Assembly: GCA_030704615.1 (NCBI GenBank)
Contig: CM060734.1
Span: 31,514,042-31,574,041 of the forward strand
Direction: 5' to 3'
DNA from: Takakia lepidozioides
Lineage: Eukaryota; Streptophyta; Takakiopsida; Takakiales; Takakiaceae
DNA: 60,000 nt
Shown: positions 21,836-36,400 of the stretch, in pieces
Position numbering within the stretch: position 1 is the first letter of the stretch
How the letters are laid out: each line of letters starts with the position of its first letter
Translations under genes and position numbers: made by a program
Notes under the pieces: model-generated
Told to the model about the DNA's origin: nothing
Database searches by the model: none
Seen by the model: the letters and a program-made list of their open reading frames with translations, nothing else

Positions 21836-22930
21836 AAAATTAGAGCTTATGGGACAAAGTGGAAGAAAACATGAGAGAGGAGACAAAATCAGAGCCAGAA
21901 ATAAAAACTAATGTTCGAGTGATTGTCTAAGGGCGATGGCCTTGTGCAAGTAAGCTGCCAAGCATTTCTGATCCTCATAGCGGAAGACTTCATTGAGAGA
22001 TTGGGCTCCACAGAATAGACTGGAATCTCCCAAGCATCCCATAGTATAGAGGGCAATGGAAGAAGAAGTGTTCTTCAGTTTCAATTTCCCCTATGCAGGC
22101 TGGACATAGGTGGTCCGTCCTCCCGTTGCAGGTTTTCCCATCTGCCAGTCTCTATCCGTAGGTTGTGGGAGCCCACCGTGAACCGCCCCAATGCCCTCAG
22201 GAGAGAAGGAGATAAAGATGCCGAAAGGTAATTGGGCCGCGAGAGAGAGAAGACTCCGGCGAAAGCCAGCAGAACTAAGAGCCACTTCGCCTTGTGGCCG
22301 CAAGATTCAATCCTCTCCTCTTGGAGAACCAAGAATGTCTCTCGATAGAAATGGAGCTTTGTCGTGAGATTGGGTAGCTTCCACCATGTCCATCTTGCAT
22401 CGGGCTACTGTAGCTAGCATGGCTTCGTCTCATCTTTCTTCTCTTTTCAATGTCACACCCATTTCTCCATTTCTTTGTCTGATGTGATTTAGGCAGTTGG
22501 ATGGGATGATCATTTGGTTTGATTGGCTTGCCATGCTTTTTTTTTTTTTTTCATTTCTTTATGTTATTCTTCCCTTGCTATGGGAACTTTCCATCCTTTG
22601 TACAGTTACCTCATGTCAGTTCGTAAATAAAGCTTTACAGGGTTTCACCATTCCAAGTTCTCCTGACATGTAGTTCCATAAGCTCCCTTCTAATGAGTCT
22701 GTTGCGGTCTTGCTTGGATGTGATGTCCACCCCTTCTGGATTCACTGGAAATAGTGAAGCAAGAGAGAGTCCATTGCGCTCAAAAAAACTGGCCACTCGA
22801 GCATACCAGGAGTGCTTGAAACCTGCAGTTTTGAGCCTAATAGATGTTGCAATGGCTCTTGCCACGAGCCCCTTGGGGCAAAGTGAGGAGAGAGAAAGAA
22901 AGGATACAGGAAATTGAAAAGACATTAGCT
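21836..22930 (-). mobile_element. LINE family A fragment (C-terminal zf-RVT region), minus strand
   Basis: Read on the minus strand, 22925-22640 encodes a [13 protein letters not shown] segment. Further on lies a C-x2-C-x8-H-x4-C knuckle (CPAC..ETEEHFFFHC), as in the zf-RVT domain of plant LINEs, and the ORF ends [20 protein letters not shown]. The 3' UTR (GTTTTCTTCCACTTTGTCCC) matches the stack at 30586-32460. About 275 bp at 22365-22640, absent from the sister copy at 32140-32460, looks like a later insertion with an AATAAA-like signal. The copy is frame-broken. Confidence 0.75.
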
Positions 22931-24402
22931 AAGCACATTATGAAAGAGAAGCCCTAGAAGAAGAAAACGAAGCCTTTTCATTATGATCTTTTGAGAGATC
23001 CCAGGCCAGAGGTGGGGTCTTCAACGATGGAGCCTGAGCCTTGAGCAGCTAGACTTGGCTGTGTTTCATAGATCTCCAAGAGTGTAGAAGAACACAATTA
23101 CTCATCAGGCCTATGAGGATTAGTTTTCATGTCATTTGGCATTGGTGTAGATTACTGATCATACACCTAGCAGTGAGGATGGGATATTGGATCCTGAGTT
23201 ATCCAAATATTTAGTTCTCACTTCCAATGCAAGTAGCCTAGTCTGCACGTGTAGATTCAAGATCATGAAATTACAGTCAGTCTGACCTCAATTAAACAAG
23301 CAGACTTCCGCCAACTGTTTACTGGAGTTTCCCAAGTAAGAGCTGAAAGCCTTGTAAACACCATTAGCAAAATAAAAAATGATACATCTTCCTTACTGCA
23401 ATTCCACATTTACCGTAAAGAAACATAAGAAACAGGTCAAGTCATACACTTGAAGACTAAAAATGAGAGTACTCAATCACTTTTGGAACTAGTATACAGA
23501 TCAAAGAGATCGCATATTAGAAAACTCATTGATCGTTTGTCAGAAGGAACAAGACTTCGGAGCTTTAGTCTTTGGCTGTGCAAACAACATCATTACCACC
23601 CAGCATGGAAGAGGAGTATTTCTGTAATCACATGCACACAAGTGACCACAGTAGAAAGATGGCACTGCTTGCTCAGACGGGGCTCAAATTCGCAAATAAA
23701 CTGGAATTCTCTGTTGTACTGTTGGGGTAATCTTCACAGATTTGAACTTGTGTATGACGTTATCACTCTGGGGGAAAGGCCAGTGCGGAGTGGAAGAGGC
23801 ACTCTAAGGGGCCAAGACGCCCTTCATTCTTCTGAGTGGGACTCGTGTACCTGGTGAAGTGGATTGGGGGTGTTGAGAGAGAGAAAGCAAGAGAAGGAAC
23901 GACAAAATGAAACGAGAGAGCAGATACATAGAGCATCAGAACCAAGAAAATTCAAACCCCATGTTGCACGATAACGAGTACCCTCCTGCAGGTAAGCTGT
24001 TCAGCACTGTTGATTCACATAATAGGAGCCACTGCCAGGATGAGGAATCTCTCAATAGACAACAGGAACATCTCAGACATCAAAAGCCTGACGCGATGAC
24101 CTGTTATCAAAGGTGCAGTCTCTACCTATGGCATGCCCCATAATCATGGGATACACTTCGTCGCTACTCAGTAAAGATGAAGGCTCTAAAATGCTGTCCA
24201 ATCATTTAAAGTCTTGATGGTTATACAAGCTTCCAAGCTTTACAGCACTGGACCGAGTTACAAACTATCTCAATAGCCACAAAGAGAGGCCCACGACAAC
24301 AACTTTGAACGTGCATAGACCCCACAACTGAAAAGCTCAGTGGTGTGGAGAAAAAAATAACATTGACGAGGCCAAGGACAGCAATGGAGAGGGGTCAGGA
24401 TC
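22931..24402. other. Intergenic stretch and helicase 3' flank
   Basis: No gene is supported. Several open stretches of 60-135 codons on both strands have no recognisable domain or splice logic. The part next to 24402 presumably holds the 3' UTR and terminator of the minus-strand helicase gene. Confidence 0.5.
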
Positions 24403-27400
24403 TCAAAATCCTCCAAAGTACCTTCTGAGAGGTATTTTATTAGCGCAAGAGTAGATATGGTCTTCTTCAGTAACCCACGTTGGACAAGAAACACTGTCAT
24501 TTGCAGGTGTGCTGCTGTCACAGTGGAGTAATTCCAGCACTGCGCTGATCACCCATTTGCCTTCACTGGGAATGTTGAGATGCAGATCTTTCACCTTCCG
24601 CTCCAGCAATAAGTCCACCTGCTTGCGCAACTCCTGTCTTACCCATACCCACCAAAGTCACACAATGCTCTATACCCATTGGAGAAAACATGAAAACAAC
24701 TGTCCTTCCTTCCCCTTAGAGACACAGAACCCCCACCTCTCCATCCAATCTATATATATACATTTGAAAGACGCACTAGGAAGGGAAAGAAACATACTTG
24801 CACCAGTTGGGTTGTTTTCCTGGTTGCTGGAAAATGCAGAGAACCCCCCAGCATCTCCACCCCTTGTCCGCTCTTACTGGAACTTAAACTCTCCCCAAAC
24901 ATGAGCAGGGCATAGTCGGAGACATTTGTTGTATTCCGCACATAAGTACCTGTGGTTCTCACCTTCTCACTGTATACCAGCCATGGCTGTGGGAAAAAGG
25001 TGACACGCACATTCACAGATGACGGATGAGGTTCCACTCTACCATCTTCCATGGTATAAAACGCAGTGTGCTTACCACGGGATTTGCACTGCACAACACT
25101 AGGGAAAAGGCCTGCACACAGAACTGCCCTCACCATCTCCAGATCCTGAGAGTGCCGATTCAAAATCTGCCATGCCAAATCCATTTCAAGGCATCAAGAC
25201 CCACACATAATGTGATTGATGAAACAGGCTATGATAACCCCTCTTTCCTCTTCTGCTTCTTCATCTGCGGTCATTTGTCACTACAGAGGGATTCACAGTG
25301 CACGCAGGAATGCCTCCAAGTCGACAAAAACAGTTAATGTGCACAACGTAGTCTTAACAAGGAGGTGAAAATCAAACTCCACAGGAACTCAAAAAGTCCA
25401 CCTGACTGGCTCCTCTCTTAGCAGTAACAAGGAAACCACTTGGTTGTCAGAATAGTCAAATTATTGACCTGAGTGTGAGTCTTGTCAATGAAGCCAATTT
25501 CTACAAGTAAATTCAGGAATCGGTGGTGCATTTCTTCCAACATCTGCAACGTTGGCACAGATAAACAGTTATCCTGGCAGTAGCTGCGTTCCTGGCCCTC
25601 CTGTCTTGCAGCCTGCCATCCCTCGTACGCCCTCCACAGTGCAATGTGATCACTGCTCACCATGCCCCCCATGCCAAACACCCCTCAGAACTGACCCTGC
25701 TAGAGACCCCCTCTAGACAAGCTCTAAACTTCAGGCACATATTTCTCAAGCACAAACTATTCTTACTGCAACAATCACCTTCTAGAGTCATCTGCAAACC
25801 GCCGCCGCGCTTCATCAGCCTCCTCTTTCTGCTTAATCGCGACGATAAATGGATCCCGGTGAACAAGTGCCGCTGCAATTGTAAGGGCAGGTCCCAGACA
25901 CTGAAAAACAGCGGCCATAAGCAGCATTTTCCCCACCTTTGGATCCATTGGTAGTGCTGCTAGATGGCACCCTGTTATACAAGAACCCCTCGTCATCACC
26001 CTCACCATCCTCCTTGAAAGACTTCTTGTGGATCACCAGAACAAGACAGGCAATGGCAAATGTACTGCATGTAACTTACATTTCTAGTCAACAACAAAAC
26101 CAAACTGTTTGATCCTCGTTTGATCACAATAATTATATGCTTAAAATTAGTCCTCCAGCTTGGATAGAGCTGCAAAATACAGCAGCCTACAGATTAAGGA
26201 AAAAAAGAGGAGATGAAGAAGAGCCACTCAGGTTGCTTGTTTGTGGCAATATAAGGAAGACCCTTTACCCTAAGCTGGGACAACTTTTAATCGACAACGT
26301 GGAGCACCTTAACAGTGTATAAATGTTAAGTTAGGTATTAGTTCCAATTACTACACTGACAGAAAGTTAGCCATCCACACATATATCACATGCAACTGTA
26401 TACCTGGTGGCATCCCTTCTAAGCTGGATTGCATACAGGAACATCTCTTGCAAGCCTATGTCAGTAAGAAGTCAAGATGTGAAGTGTAGCTGCAGCCCTC
26501 TGACCATAGGCCTATCTATTGGAAGATTCAACAAGACTCTAACCATGAAAATCCTTCCTACGGCCTAACATCTGTACCTAGTGGTGTCAGCTCCTCTGCA
26601 TAATCCAAGGCCCCAATGATCTTGAGCAAGTCAATCCCGCTCTGCACCGCAAGGTGTTCAGGTGGTTCCATTGCCCTCTTGAGAAAGTTAGAGATACTGC
26701 CAAGCTTCAAGCTCTTGATTTGCAGGCACAGCTCCGGTAAGGGAGTTCGTAGTATCTCTGGCAGCTGGTAAAGTAACATTGAATCATAGATGAGCTTCGG
26801 GTAAAGATGGTAACATATCAATTAGTTGACAATTGGGGTGTACACGGAGTTACCCACTAATAGGAATTCTTCATTTCGGTGGGCTGCCTGAACTCGCCCA
26901 GCACGACCTCGTCTCTGCATCAAGATTGCTTACACATCAATCAACTATCAACTAACAAGTTCAACTAAGTTGGACTAAGGTTGTCTAAGGTTGGTCACCA
27001 CTATCAACTATCAAGTTGTAGACATGACTTTACATGTCATAGCCTTGCGGTTTGAGACTCTCAACTTCTTCAGTACCGGCTAATTAAGTTATTAACTAGA
27101 AGCCCCTGCCAGGATCAGGGAATCTCTAAAACAACACCAGTGCACCCCCTGGATCCATACAGAATGAAAGAATGTCCCTGGCAGAGACACAAAGGAAAGC
27201 AGAATTGGGTAAGACAGCCATAGGGAAATTACTAGAGCCCTGATCATCAAAGAGATACACATGCCTCCATAAAGAAGATATACCTGACGAGCGGAGGCCT
27301 TTGAAATCCAGGATGGTAATAAGCAGGCCAGCTTGTTGAGGGCATCGTAGCTGCTCTCTTTGGCCTTCCCACAGTCAATCACAAACACTACATCGTCTAT

Positions 27401-30400
27401 TGTGATACTTGTCTCAGCAATATTTGTGGCCAGAATTATCTTTCTGCACCAAAGCACATTCCACAGATCAGTCATTTGCAGGTCTCCCTGTTCTTTCAAC
27501 CTCAATGGACTCGTGAGAATTTTTTGAATGCTCTTAAAACCTTCTAGACAACCCATCCAAAGGGTGAAATGAGCAAAGCCCATGTTACAATGCCAAATTG
27601 CAACTAATGTACATAGCAACGAATGACCAACTTTCTTTATTACAATTCTGCTGTGTTTTCTGTCTGATGCCTGCTATATAAATCTGATTGCACAATTTTC
27701 GAAGTCCAATCCTAGTATCCCACTTGTTTTGTGATGCATGATTTGAATACTGCTGCTCAGATATAGGACAAAGAACTCTTCAGCATTCACCATTTTGCTC
27801 AAGTACCATACATATGGAATCAAGACTAAGGACTACACATTATTTACATAAACAATCTCTTAAAGATCCCAATTCTGCAAGGAAAATAATACAAGAAAGG
27901 GAGAGAGATGCACCAGTACATGGGGGAGCTATAGCATACCATTGAGAGTTTAATCCTGGCAGAATTACATTGTGTGTGTGTGAGAGAGAGTCCTTACCGC
28001 ACTTCTTGAGGAGGGCAATGAAAAATCTCAAGTTGGTTCATGGTCGGCATTGACCCATGCAATGGTAACAACAGAAAGCGACTACTATCCCTCAGCACTG
28101 CATTTTTCTTCAGCCGGTCTACCAGCTTTGAGATCTCTTCCCACCCAGTCAGGAATACAAGAACTGCACCGTCACCCTCATGCACACATATGTACTCGAT
28201 TGCTGCCTCCACCTACACCATTTGGCCTTGGCAATTTGGGAGTGTAAAATAAGGTTGCTAAAGACATGTTCAGAGGTGGAGAGGGCTACTGTGTGGCTGA
28301 AAGAAGGGCACTAATGTGAGTGTGAAACCTGTAGTACTTCAGATTAAAAAAAAAACCTATAGCTCCACCAGTTGTGTTAGAATTCCCATCAATGTGGAAG
28401 TGAGGATAGAGGGAAGAAGGGAGAGACATGAAATGAAATGGTACTTCATAATATCCGCAAGGAGGAAATCTATTACAACCACAGCAGGAGCCAGGAGGCC
28501 ATGGGACAAAGAAAACTTACAAATGACAAGAAAAAAGAACACATCACAAGATCTCAGATGTAGCTTGAAGATGTAGTGCCTCTACCTGGTACACTAACAA
28601 TGCAAAGAGGGACACAAGGAGACCCACCAAGCCAAGGTCAAATTCCTCTGCATTCCAGGCCTCGAGTGACTCCTGGGTGGCCTTGCTGTACTTAGCATAT
28701 TCTGTCTCTCTGTCCACATCCTGCATGTTAAAACTGACCCAAGTTAATGAACCCACATCCACAGCATGCAGCAGTTTCTCAGAATAGGTCCTGGTGTCAA
28801 TGTTACTCAACTGCCGCACAACTCTTGGGCATGTGTCAGCCCAACCTCATTAAATTCCATGGATGAGAACATATCAGATTAACCAATCTTTTGCTTCAGT
28901 GACACCTTCTGCTAAGACTTCAAATGCCAAATAGGTTGTCACATCCCGGGCAACTTGCACCTTGCAACCAGTCCTTTCAAACTGTCGACAGTGCTCAGAA
29001 AAGCAGTCCTGCATCCATCCATTATTGGATACATGGCCAGCCTTGGCGGAGCCTCGTGGCCAAGACCAGCTAGAAAAAATTCAGATTTCACGAGCTTTCT
29101 GAATGACGACTCATCAGATCACTCCATACAAGAAAACTTTCCACTGGCCAGCTTTAGGAGCGTTTCTTATCCCTAAGGGCTATGCTCTGAGGCTATATCA
29201 CAGCCCACAAACACAAGAAACAGCCTACGAGTACAGTTGTGGTAGTTGGGTAAGAAAGTTCCAAGTATCTTCAACCCTTTCAACTTAAAGAAACCATCAG
29301 CGAACTGCCAAGTAAGAATCACAGCGTTGCTGAGGGCCTGGCATACAATCGACCAAACAACTTGCCTCAAAAGCATCCATAATGGAATCCCTCTTTTTAT
29401 CATGGGTTTTCTGCCTGATATCCCCACCAGAGCCACTAGCTTGATCAGCACCAATAGCATATCCCGTGAGGTCCAGGACATCCTCCAAAAATAACTCCTC
29501 CACTGGAAATGTTAACCCCTGCCATGTCATAGTTCATCACTTATAACCTCTAGCGTCTGCGCTGACCTCATGACAGCAACAAGAGAATGTAATTGGACAA
29601 GAGTGTTCATCCCAACAATGTTGAAAGATTATGATGATTTACGTGTTTCAAAGGGTGAACGCAAAGTTTAGAGACCAGTGGGGGTGTAAAAGAAGAGGGT
29701 AGAGCAATGGTTGTCGCTACTCGCTACCCTCACCTGAGGCAAAACTAAACCTACCATTTGTTCATTCATCTCCCTAATGACTGCAGTGTTCTGAATGTCA
29801 ACCCCCCACTGTTATTTTTTCTTCAAAACTTCCACTTGTCAACCAAAATTGATTTCCCCAAAATAATCATTCAATGAACACACACACGAGGAAGGATCAT
29901 AAAGGCACAGTCAACAGATCGAAAGAAGAGACTTGCAAAAATCCAAAGAATCATAAACACACAACTTAAACCAGTATTGACCTAAACAGAGACATGTTGG
30001 GGGAGATGTGCAGCAAATTCTAGAAAAAGGGAAGAAAGTATACAGGAATGTGCATCATGGGAGCATCTCCAAAGTAGTGAGAGAAGAGTTTAGCATTGAT
30101 AGTGGCACTCATCAGCACCAGGCGGAGGTCAGGGCGGCGGGGAAGTAGATCGCGCAGTATGACGAGCAGAAAATCTTCGTTCATGCCCCGCTCATGGATC
30201 TCATCAACTATCACGTGGCTCACTCCCAACAGCAATTGCTCTTGCACCTGTACAATCCTCCCAAGGATTAGCTGTTCTGGAAATCATTGGATGGATGTGC
30301 ATATCTCTGCAAAATCCAAGATAATGGGATGGACACATTCTCAATGATTTCAGCACAAGAGAGAGACCATCTGTGCAAATTTTTGCTACGATGTAACCTT

Positions 30401-33400
30401 GAGGACATAATCCTCCCAGATATCACCCACCTGGAGCCAGCAGGAGATTTTGAGCCCAGCAGGCTATAAAATTGTACAGGGAACTGACTGTCATTTGATG
30501 TATGTGCTAGATTGACTTCATACTACAAAGCATGTGGTTGACGCCAGCCCTGCCATAGAGGAGAAAGAAGAAAGAAGGTTTGAAGAGGAGAATAAAATGA
30601 ACTTTATAATAGCCCTTAGGGCCCATGGGACAAAGTAGAACCCGCGAGAGAAACAAAGAAATGAAATGAAATGAAATGGTACTTTATAACGTCCGCGGAA
30701 AGCTCATAGAGCTTATGAGACAAAATGGAAAACAAACATGAGAGAGGAAACAGAACCAGAGCCAAAAATAAACTATTGCTCGAGGGATTGTCTAAGGGTG
30801 AAGGCCTCGTGCAGGTAAGCTGCCAAGCATTTCTGATCCTCATAGTGGAAGACTTCAGTGAGAGATTGAGTTCGCGGAAGAAGAAATGAAATGAAATGGT
30901 GCTTTATAACGTCCGCAGAAAGCTCATAGAGCTTATTTGACAAAATGGAAGAAAACATGAGAGAGGAACAAATCCAGAAACCACAATTAATGTTCTAGCG
31001 ATTGTCTAAGGGTGAAGGCCTCGTGCAGGTAGGCTGCCAAGCATTTTTGACCCTCATAGTGGAAGACATCAGTGAGAGTTTGGGTTCCACTGAATAAACA
31101 GTGGAAGAGAAAGAAGGAAATGACATGGTACTTAATAACGTCCGCAGAAAGCTCAAAGAGCTTTTGGGACAAGAGAAATGAAATGACAGAAAAGAACAAG
31201 ACGGAGTGGGGCCCTCCACAAGCAGCCCAACAGCAACTATTGTTCAATGGACTGTATAATCAACGCCTCATGCAGGTAAAATGCCAAGCATTTCTGATCC
31301 TCATAACGGAAGACCCCATGAGAGATTGGTATCACAAAATAAACGATTGAATCTCCCATGGATCTCATAGTAGAAAGGGCAGTGAATGTTCTTCACTTTT
31401 GAGAAATGAAATGTAATGGAACTTTATAATGTCTGCAGAACAGAGATGAGATGAAATGATACTTCATAACGAAAGAAAGAGAAAGAAAGAAACTGTGTAA
31501 TGTCCACAGCAGGCCCAAAGAAGAAGTGCCCCATGCAGGTAAGTTGCCTGGCACCTTAGAGTTTCAAAGCTACAAGCTTCTGCCAACAACTACGAGTCTC
31601 TAAGGATATAATAATCTCGACCTTGGATTCCAAAGTAATTGGATAGGAGAAAAGGAAATGATACTGTAACAGAAATGAAATGAAATGCTACTTTATAACG
31701 TCCGCAGAAAGCACAAAGAGTTTATGGGACAAGAAAAGCACGAAACAAGAAAGAATAAAAGACAAAAAGTGAAGCCAGAAGCAGCCCAAAAGCAACTACT
31801 GCTCCAGGGACTGCCTAAGGGTCAAAGCTTTGTGCAGATAAGCTGCCAAGCATTTCTGATCCTCATAATGGAAGACTTCTGTGAGAGATTGGGTTTCACG
31901 GAAGAGAGTGGAATCTCCCACAATAGTAAAGAGGGCAGTAAAAGAAGTAGTGTTCTTCAGTTTCGATACAACGGTTCGGCCCAGTGCATGCTGGGTATAG
32001 GCAGTCTTCTCGCTGCAAGTTTTCCCCTCTACCAGTCTTCATCCGTAAATTGTGGGAGCCCGCCCTGAATCGCCCCAGTCCCCTCAAAAGAGAGGGAGAT
32101 AAAGGTGCAGATAAGTAATTAGGCCGCAAGATTCTATCATCACGGAGAACTAAGTATGTCTCTCAGTAGAAATGGAGTTTTGTTGTTAGAGTGGCTGTTC
32201 GCTTGACATGAAGTTCCATAAGTTCTCTTCTGATGAGTCTTTTGCGACCCTGTTTGGACGTGATTTCCACTCCTTCTGTATTTTGTGGCAGTAGGGAAGC
32301 ACCAGAGAGTCCATTGCGGTAAAAAAACACTGCACACCCGAGCACACCAGGAGGGCTTGAAGCCTGCTGTAAGGAGCCTGATAGATGTTTTGAGGGCCCT
32401 TGCTGTGAGCCCTGTGGGGTTCAGGGCTTGTAACCTTTTAAAAAAGATTGTAAGCCTAAAGCTAGCTTTGGTTTGAAGTGGCACGCATGCAAACTCCGCA
32501 CATAGAATGTGTGATGGAGTTGTGCCCCAAGCACCAAGCATTGTTTCGAGGAAAGATGAGAAGAAACAATTACCATCACGGCACGCCCAAACAGTCCAAG
32601 GACACAGAAGAACAACAGAACAAATCAAATCCCAAACTTTCATGAAGGTGGAGAGCTCAGCAGGTAAGCCTCAAGCAGAGAAAGAAACAAAGAAAGTGGT
32701 ACTAGGTATGAGGACCCAAGGGACAGAGCCAAACAACAGAGCCGCAGATGAAAGAAAACCCCAGTGCGTGCACAGCAACACAGTAGGACCATACATAAAT
32801 AGGAACAAAGCCTTATACATCCACCAAGGGCCATGGAACAAAGTAGAATAGAAAGGTGCTTAGATATGCAGCATCATAGACAAAGTCAAGCGAAAAACAT
32901 ACAAGGCGTTGAAGCAGCACATTGGTGGTGCAAAATAGCAACTGCGTCTGCATGGAGCGCTTGGCTTCAACACGGATTTGGTATCCCACACTCTGGCCAA
33001 CGGCATCACCCCTCTCAGCTGCCACACGTGTTGCTACGGACATGGCTGAGATTCAACGAGGTTGGGTACAAACTATGTTGCAGTCTGCACCCCGCCCAGC
33101 CTCTATTTCCTCCTCCAACAGGAACATGGGCAGTTGTGTGGTCTTCCCACACCCTGTCTCTCCAGACACAACAACAACCTGCCTCAACAAAATCAACAAC
33201 ATCCGCTGGTGTCTCAACATGTAAACCTTTGTTTTATGAAGCATGCAAATAAGGAACATGTAGAGACCAGTGAATTATTCCAGCTCAGAATGGAGAATGA
33301 GATTTCCTGGGAGCAATAGAAGTCATTGGAACAGCTCTTGGTGGCAATCCTAGCAGAGATGATGTAACACCCTTCCAGATGATTGGAGGTGCTGCAATAA

Positions 33401-36400
33401 AGGACAGGAATGAACCTGACTTTTTTTCACAGCTTGCAAAAATTCATCTTTCAGTTTGAATGCCGGCAGTTGCTCCCGAAAAGCATGAATTGCTTTTCCT
33501 GCTGTGCTGGCCTGTCATCCCAACCAAGAGCTTTGAGGAACAGGCTCAAGATGCGGTGCATGAGACATCCACCTTGCGGCAAAACTGTGTAACATTCTCA
33601 ACCACACAACACATCAAAATATGTGAAATGAGTGGCGGTCACAAAATGAACTAGACTTGCATGTTGCAAAGCGTCAAAGTCTGTTTTACAAAGACATTCA
33701 GGTTTGTTAAACAAGCCAAAAATCATTTATCTTCTGTAAGTATCACAAGGTGACTAGTGAAAGACTCAGGTAAGGAGCCAACGACAAAGAAGTTGGGATA
33801 AATCCAAAACCTGTAATTGCCGTTGATACTCTCTCAGCTCCAGGCTCTGTTTCTCCTTGTCTAAAGCAAACGGTGACACTAATGGCATTGTTATTGGCAA
33901 CTTGTGGGGCACCCGGGTGGGCGACCTGCCACTGCCCCCATCCACGCCCCTGGATGCTACAGTAGATGAGCCACTGGTATCATGGATGGTTGCCAGCAGA
34001 TTCTCCACCCGACACTCTGTGGCAGCGGACATTCTGACCTGCAATTAGTGCAGCAAACCTGCATTGCTCAATCTCATTGAGGGGCCAGGGTGTACTAGCT
34101 TCCATTTGGGGCACTATCTGACAATTGAAATATGCAGGACATTATGGAAAGTCGACAGTGCTGTGATGCTTGTTGTCTTGGAATTCCATATTTTTCATGA
34201 AGTCTTCAGCATGCAGTATCTTGCTGGAGATTCACATGCTGATTTCAAGAAATGCATGAATGTTATTCTTCTAAAAGATGCAATCTGTCCATGAAAGGAA
34301 CAACTTTCCAGAGGGTATCCTTGTATCCTTCCAGAAAAAAAACAAGCTACCCCCAAACCACATCCAGTTTATAGTAACTAGGAGTTCGTTTATTAACTCT
34401 TTGGTGTAGATTTCATTAGAAAATTTCCAGCACCAGAGAGCAGAGGGACAGCGAAAAATGTTGCCCCAGGCAGGGCAGTTTGGCTACCATGAGGATTGCA
34501 TGCATACCTGCCGTAAGGAGGAGCTATAGTGTTCATCAAGATCAGCACGATAGATGGGCAGTGGAGCTTTGCTGACCACCAGCACAGTGTTCCTGCCTTT
34601 ACTATAAGCATGACTTCCTTCCCCACATTCCCCACCCGTCTTGACTCCGTTAGCACATGTGAAACTCCCCTGCGCGGCCTTACAAGTGAACCCTCCTTTC
34701 CCAAGTACAATACAAAAGGGCAAACTTGGTGTCTGTGTCTTCTGCTGGCATTCCCTGAGATAACTGCTATCATTTACAAGTGCTAGAGCTGAAGTAGACA
34801 TTAGCATCAGCAGAAATATTACATCCCCAACAAGGCTACAGCAGCACGTGTTTTAAAATGCTGAGCATTTCAGCCATTAGGAACATTTTTTGAACGAAGT
34901 ATGATTTATTCCAGAAGGCAAGCAAAGCTTGATGCCTACATCTTCCCCCTGAATTAGATTTTATTTTCTTCATCCTTACAAATAGGACCCTCTCACATCG
35001 TTCTCATATTGGCTGACCCCACAAAAGTTCAGAGTTATGATAATATTACACATTCACCACTACAGCATCCCGAAGTGAGAAAACTGGGTGTCTCCACAAG
35101 GAAAGGCAGAGCGACACGTGAAGGGGAAGAAGAAAGATGCACCATGCCCGAGACTTGTGTCTTGGGATCCCAGTTGGCATTGGCACACTCTAATAGTAGC
35201 CAGAGAGACACACTGTGAATTTTTCCCATATACTTTGACTTAAGCTAAAACCACTTACAAGTGAAGACCAAGCTGGCGGGCAAAATTTTCCAGGATGTTC
35301 TTTCCACTGCGACCATAGTTTGTCTTGATCACAATCTCCTGCTCTTCCTGCCCGACTTTCAGCTTCTCCAGATTTATCCACCAATCTTTTTCATTTAACT
35401 GTTCCTCTGAGGGGGGCTGCAAACATAAGGCAGTGATTGCAAGTGATAATCAATTGCAAAGTTACAAATATATTTTCATGCTTTTTACATTGTTCAAAAT
35501 TTTGTAGCATTCCCAACTTGACTTACCTGAAGATTGATTGATGCTCAAATGAAATACATAAATTATTGTATACTTTTTAACCTCATCTTCAAATAATCAC
35601 TGTTTGTATATTTGCATAGTCCATTAAGAAAGGGAACTTCCAGGCATAGAAAGTACACAGGAGATTACGGGTCGAATTTATCCAAGAAGGAGTGAAAAAA
35701 TGGTTGTGAAAGAATACTCAACCTGGCCTTGGAGACCCTAGTTCATGCCATTGAAGGAAATGTTACTTAAATGCCCTAAAGCAGGAAAGTTAAGCCATGT
35801 GCATGTCTGACAATAACTCACTCTCAGTGTGAGTGGGTTTGAAACAAGGTTAATCAGCAGTCTGTATTTGTCAAAGAAGAACGATATGTCGAAGCATGCC
35901 ACTTCTTTGGAGCTATACAGTTGCTGAAGGTTTAGGGTTTTAGTTATCCTGATTCACCCCAATGGATTGGGAACGAACAATGATATATAGACGCTGGAAT
36001 TCGCACAGTATACCCTGGGATATTTGAACTGGTGTCAACTGGTACTTTCGAATAAAGAAAAAACGCACACCTCTGTAATTTGAAACCAACGATTAAGTTA
36101 TAGACAAATCCTCAAAAGCTGACAATGTATTGCGCGCCTCGCACCTATTTTCAGAGTGAGAGTTGAAAGGTCAGAGCATGCGAGTCTGTACACTCAGTCT
36201 TCCAACAGAATGATGCAGTCAAACCTTCAAAATAACAAAATGTGTTCGAAATGGTTACCTCTTCATGCATCGGTTTCATCATTTTTGTTCTCCACGCAGG
36301 GTCCCACCATCTTTGAGCACCACCACTGCCGCTTCTGCTAACTCTCCCGCCGCCTCCGCTCCTCCCTCCCCGCCACTCCGGCCGATCGTCCCCTCTCCCC

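Noticed and set aside
21502-21843. 113-codon plus-strand ORF after the TA repeat
   Set aside because: Begins in the (TA)n tract, is low complexity and has no domain.
33053-33055. Organellar-type RNA editing restoring the helicase stop
   Set aside because: U-to-C editing is known for plant organelle transcripts; this gene is nuclear with spliceosomal introns.
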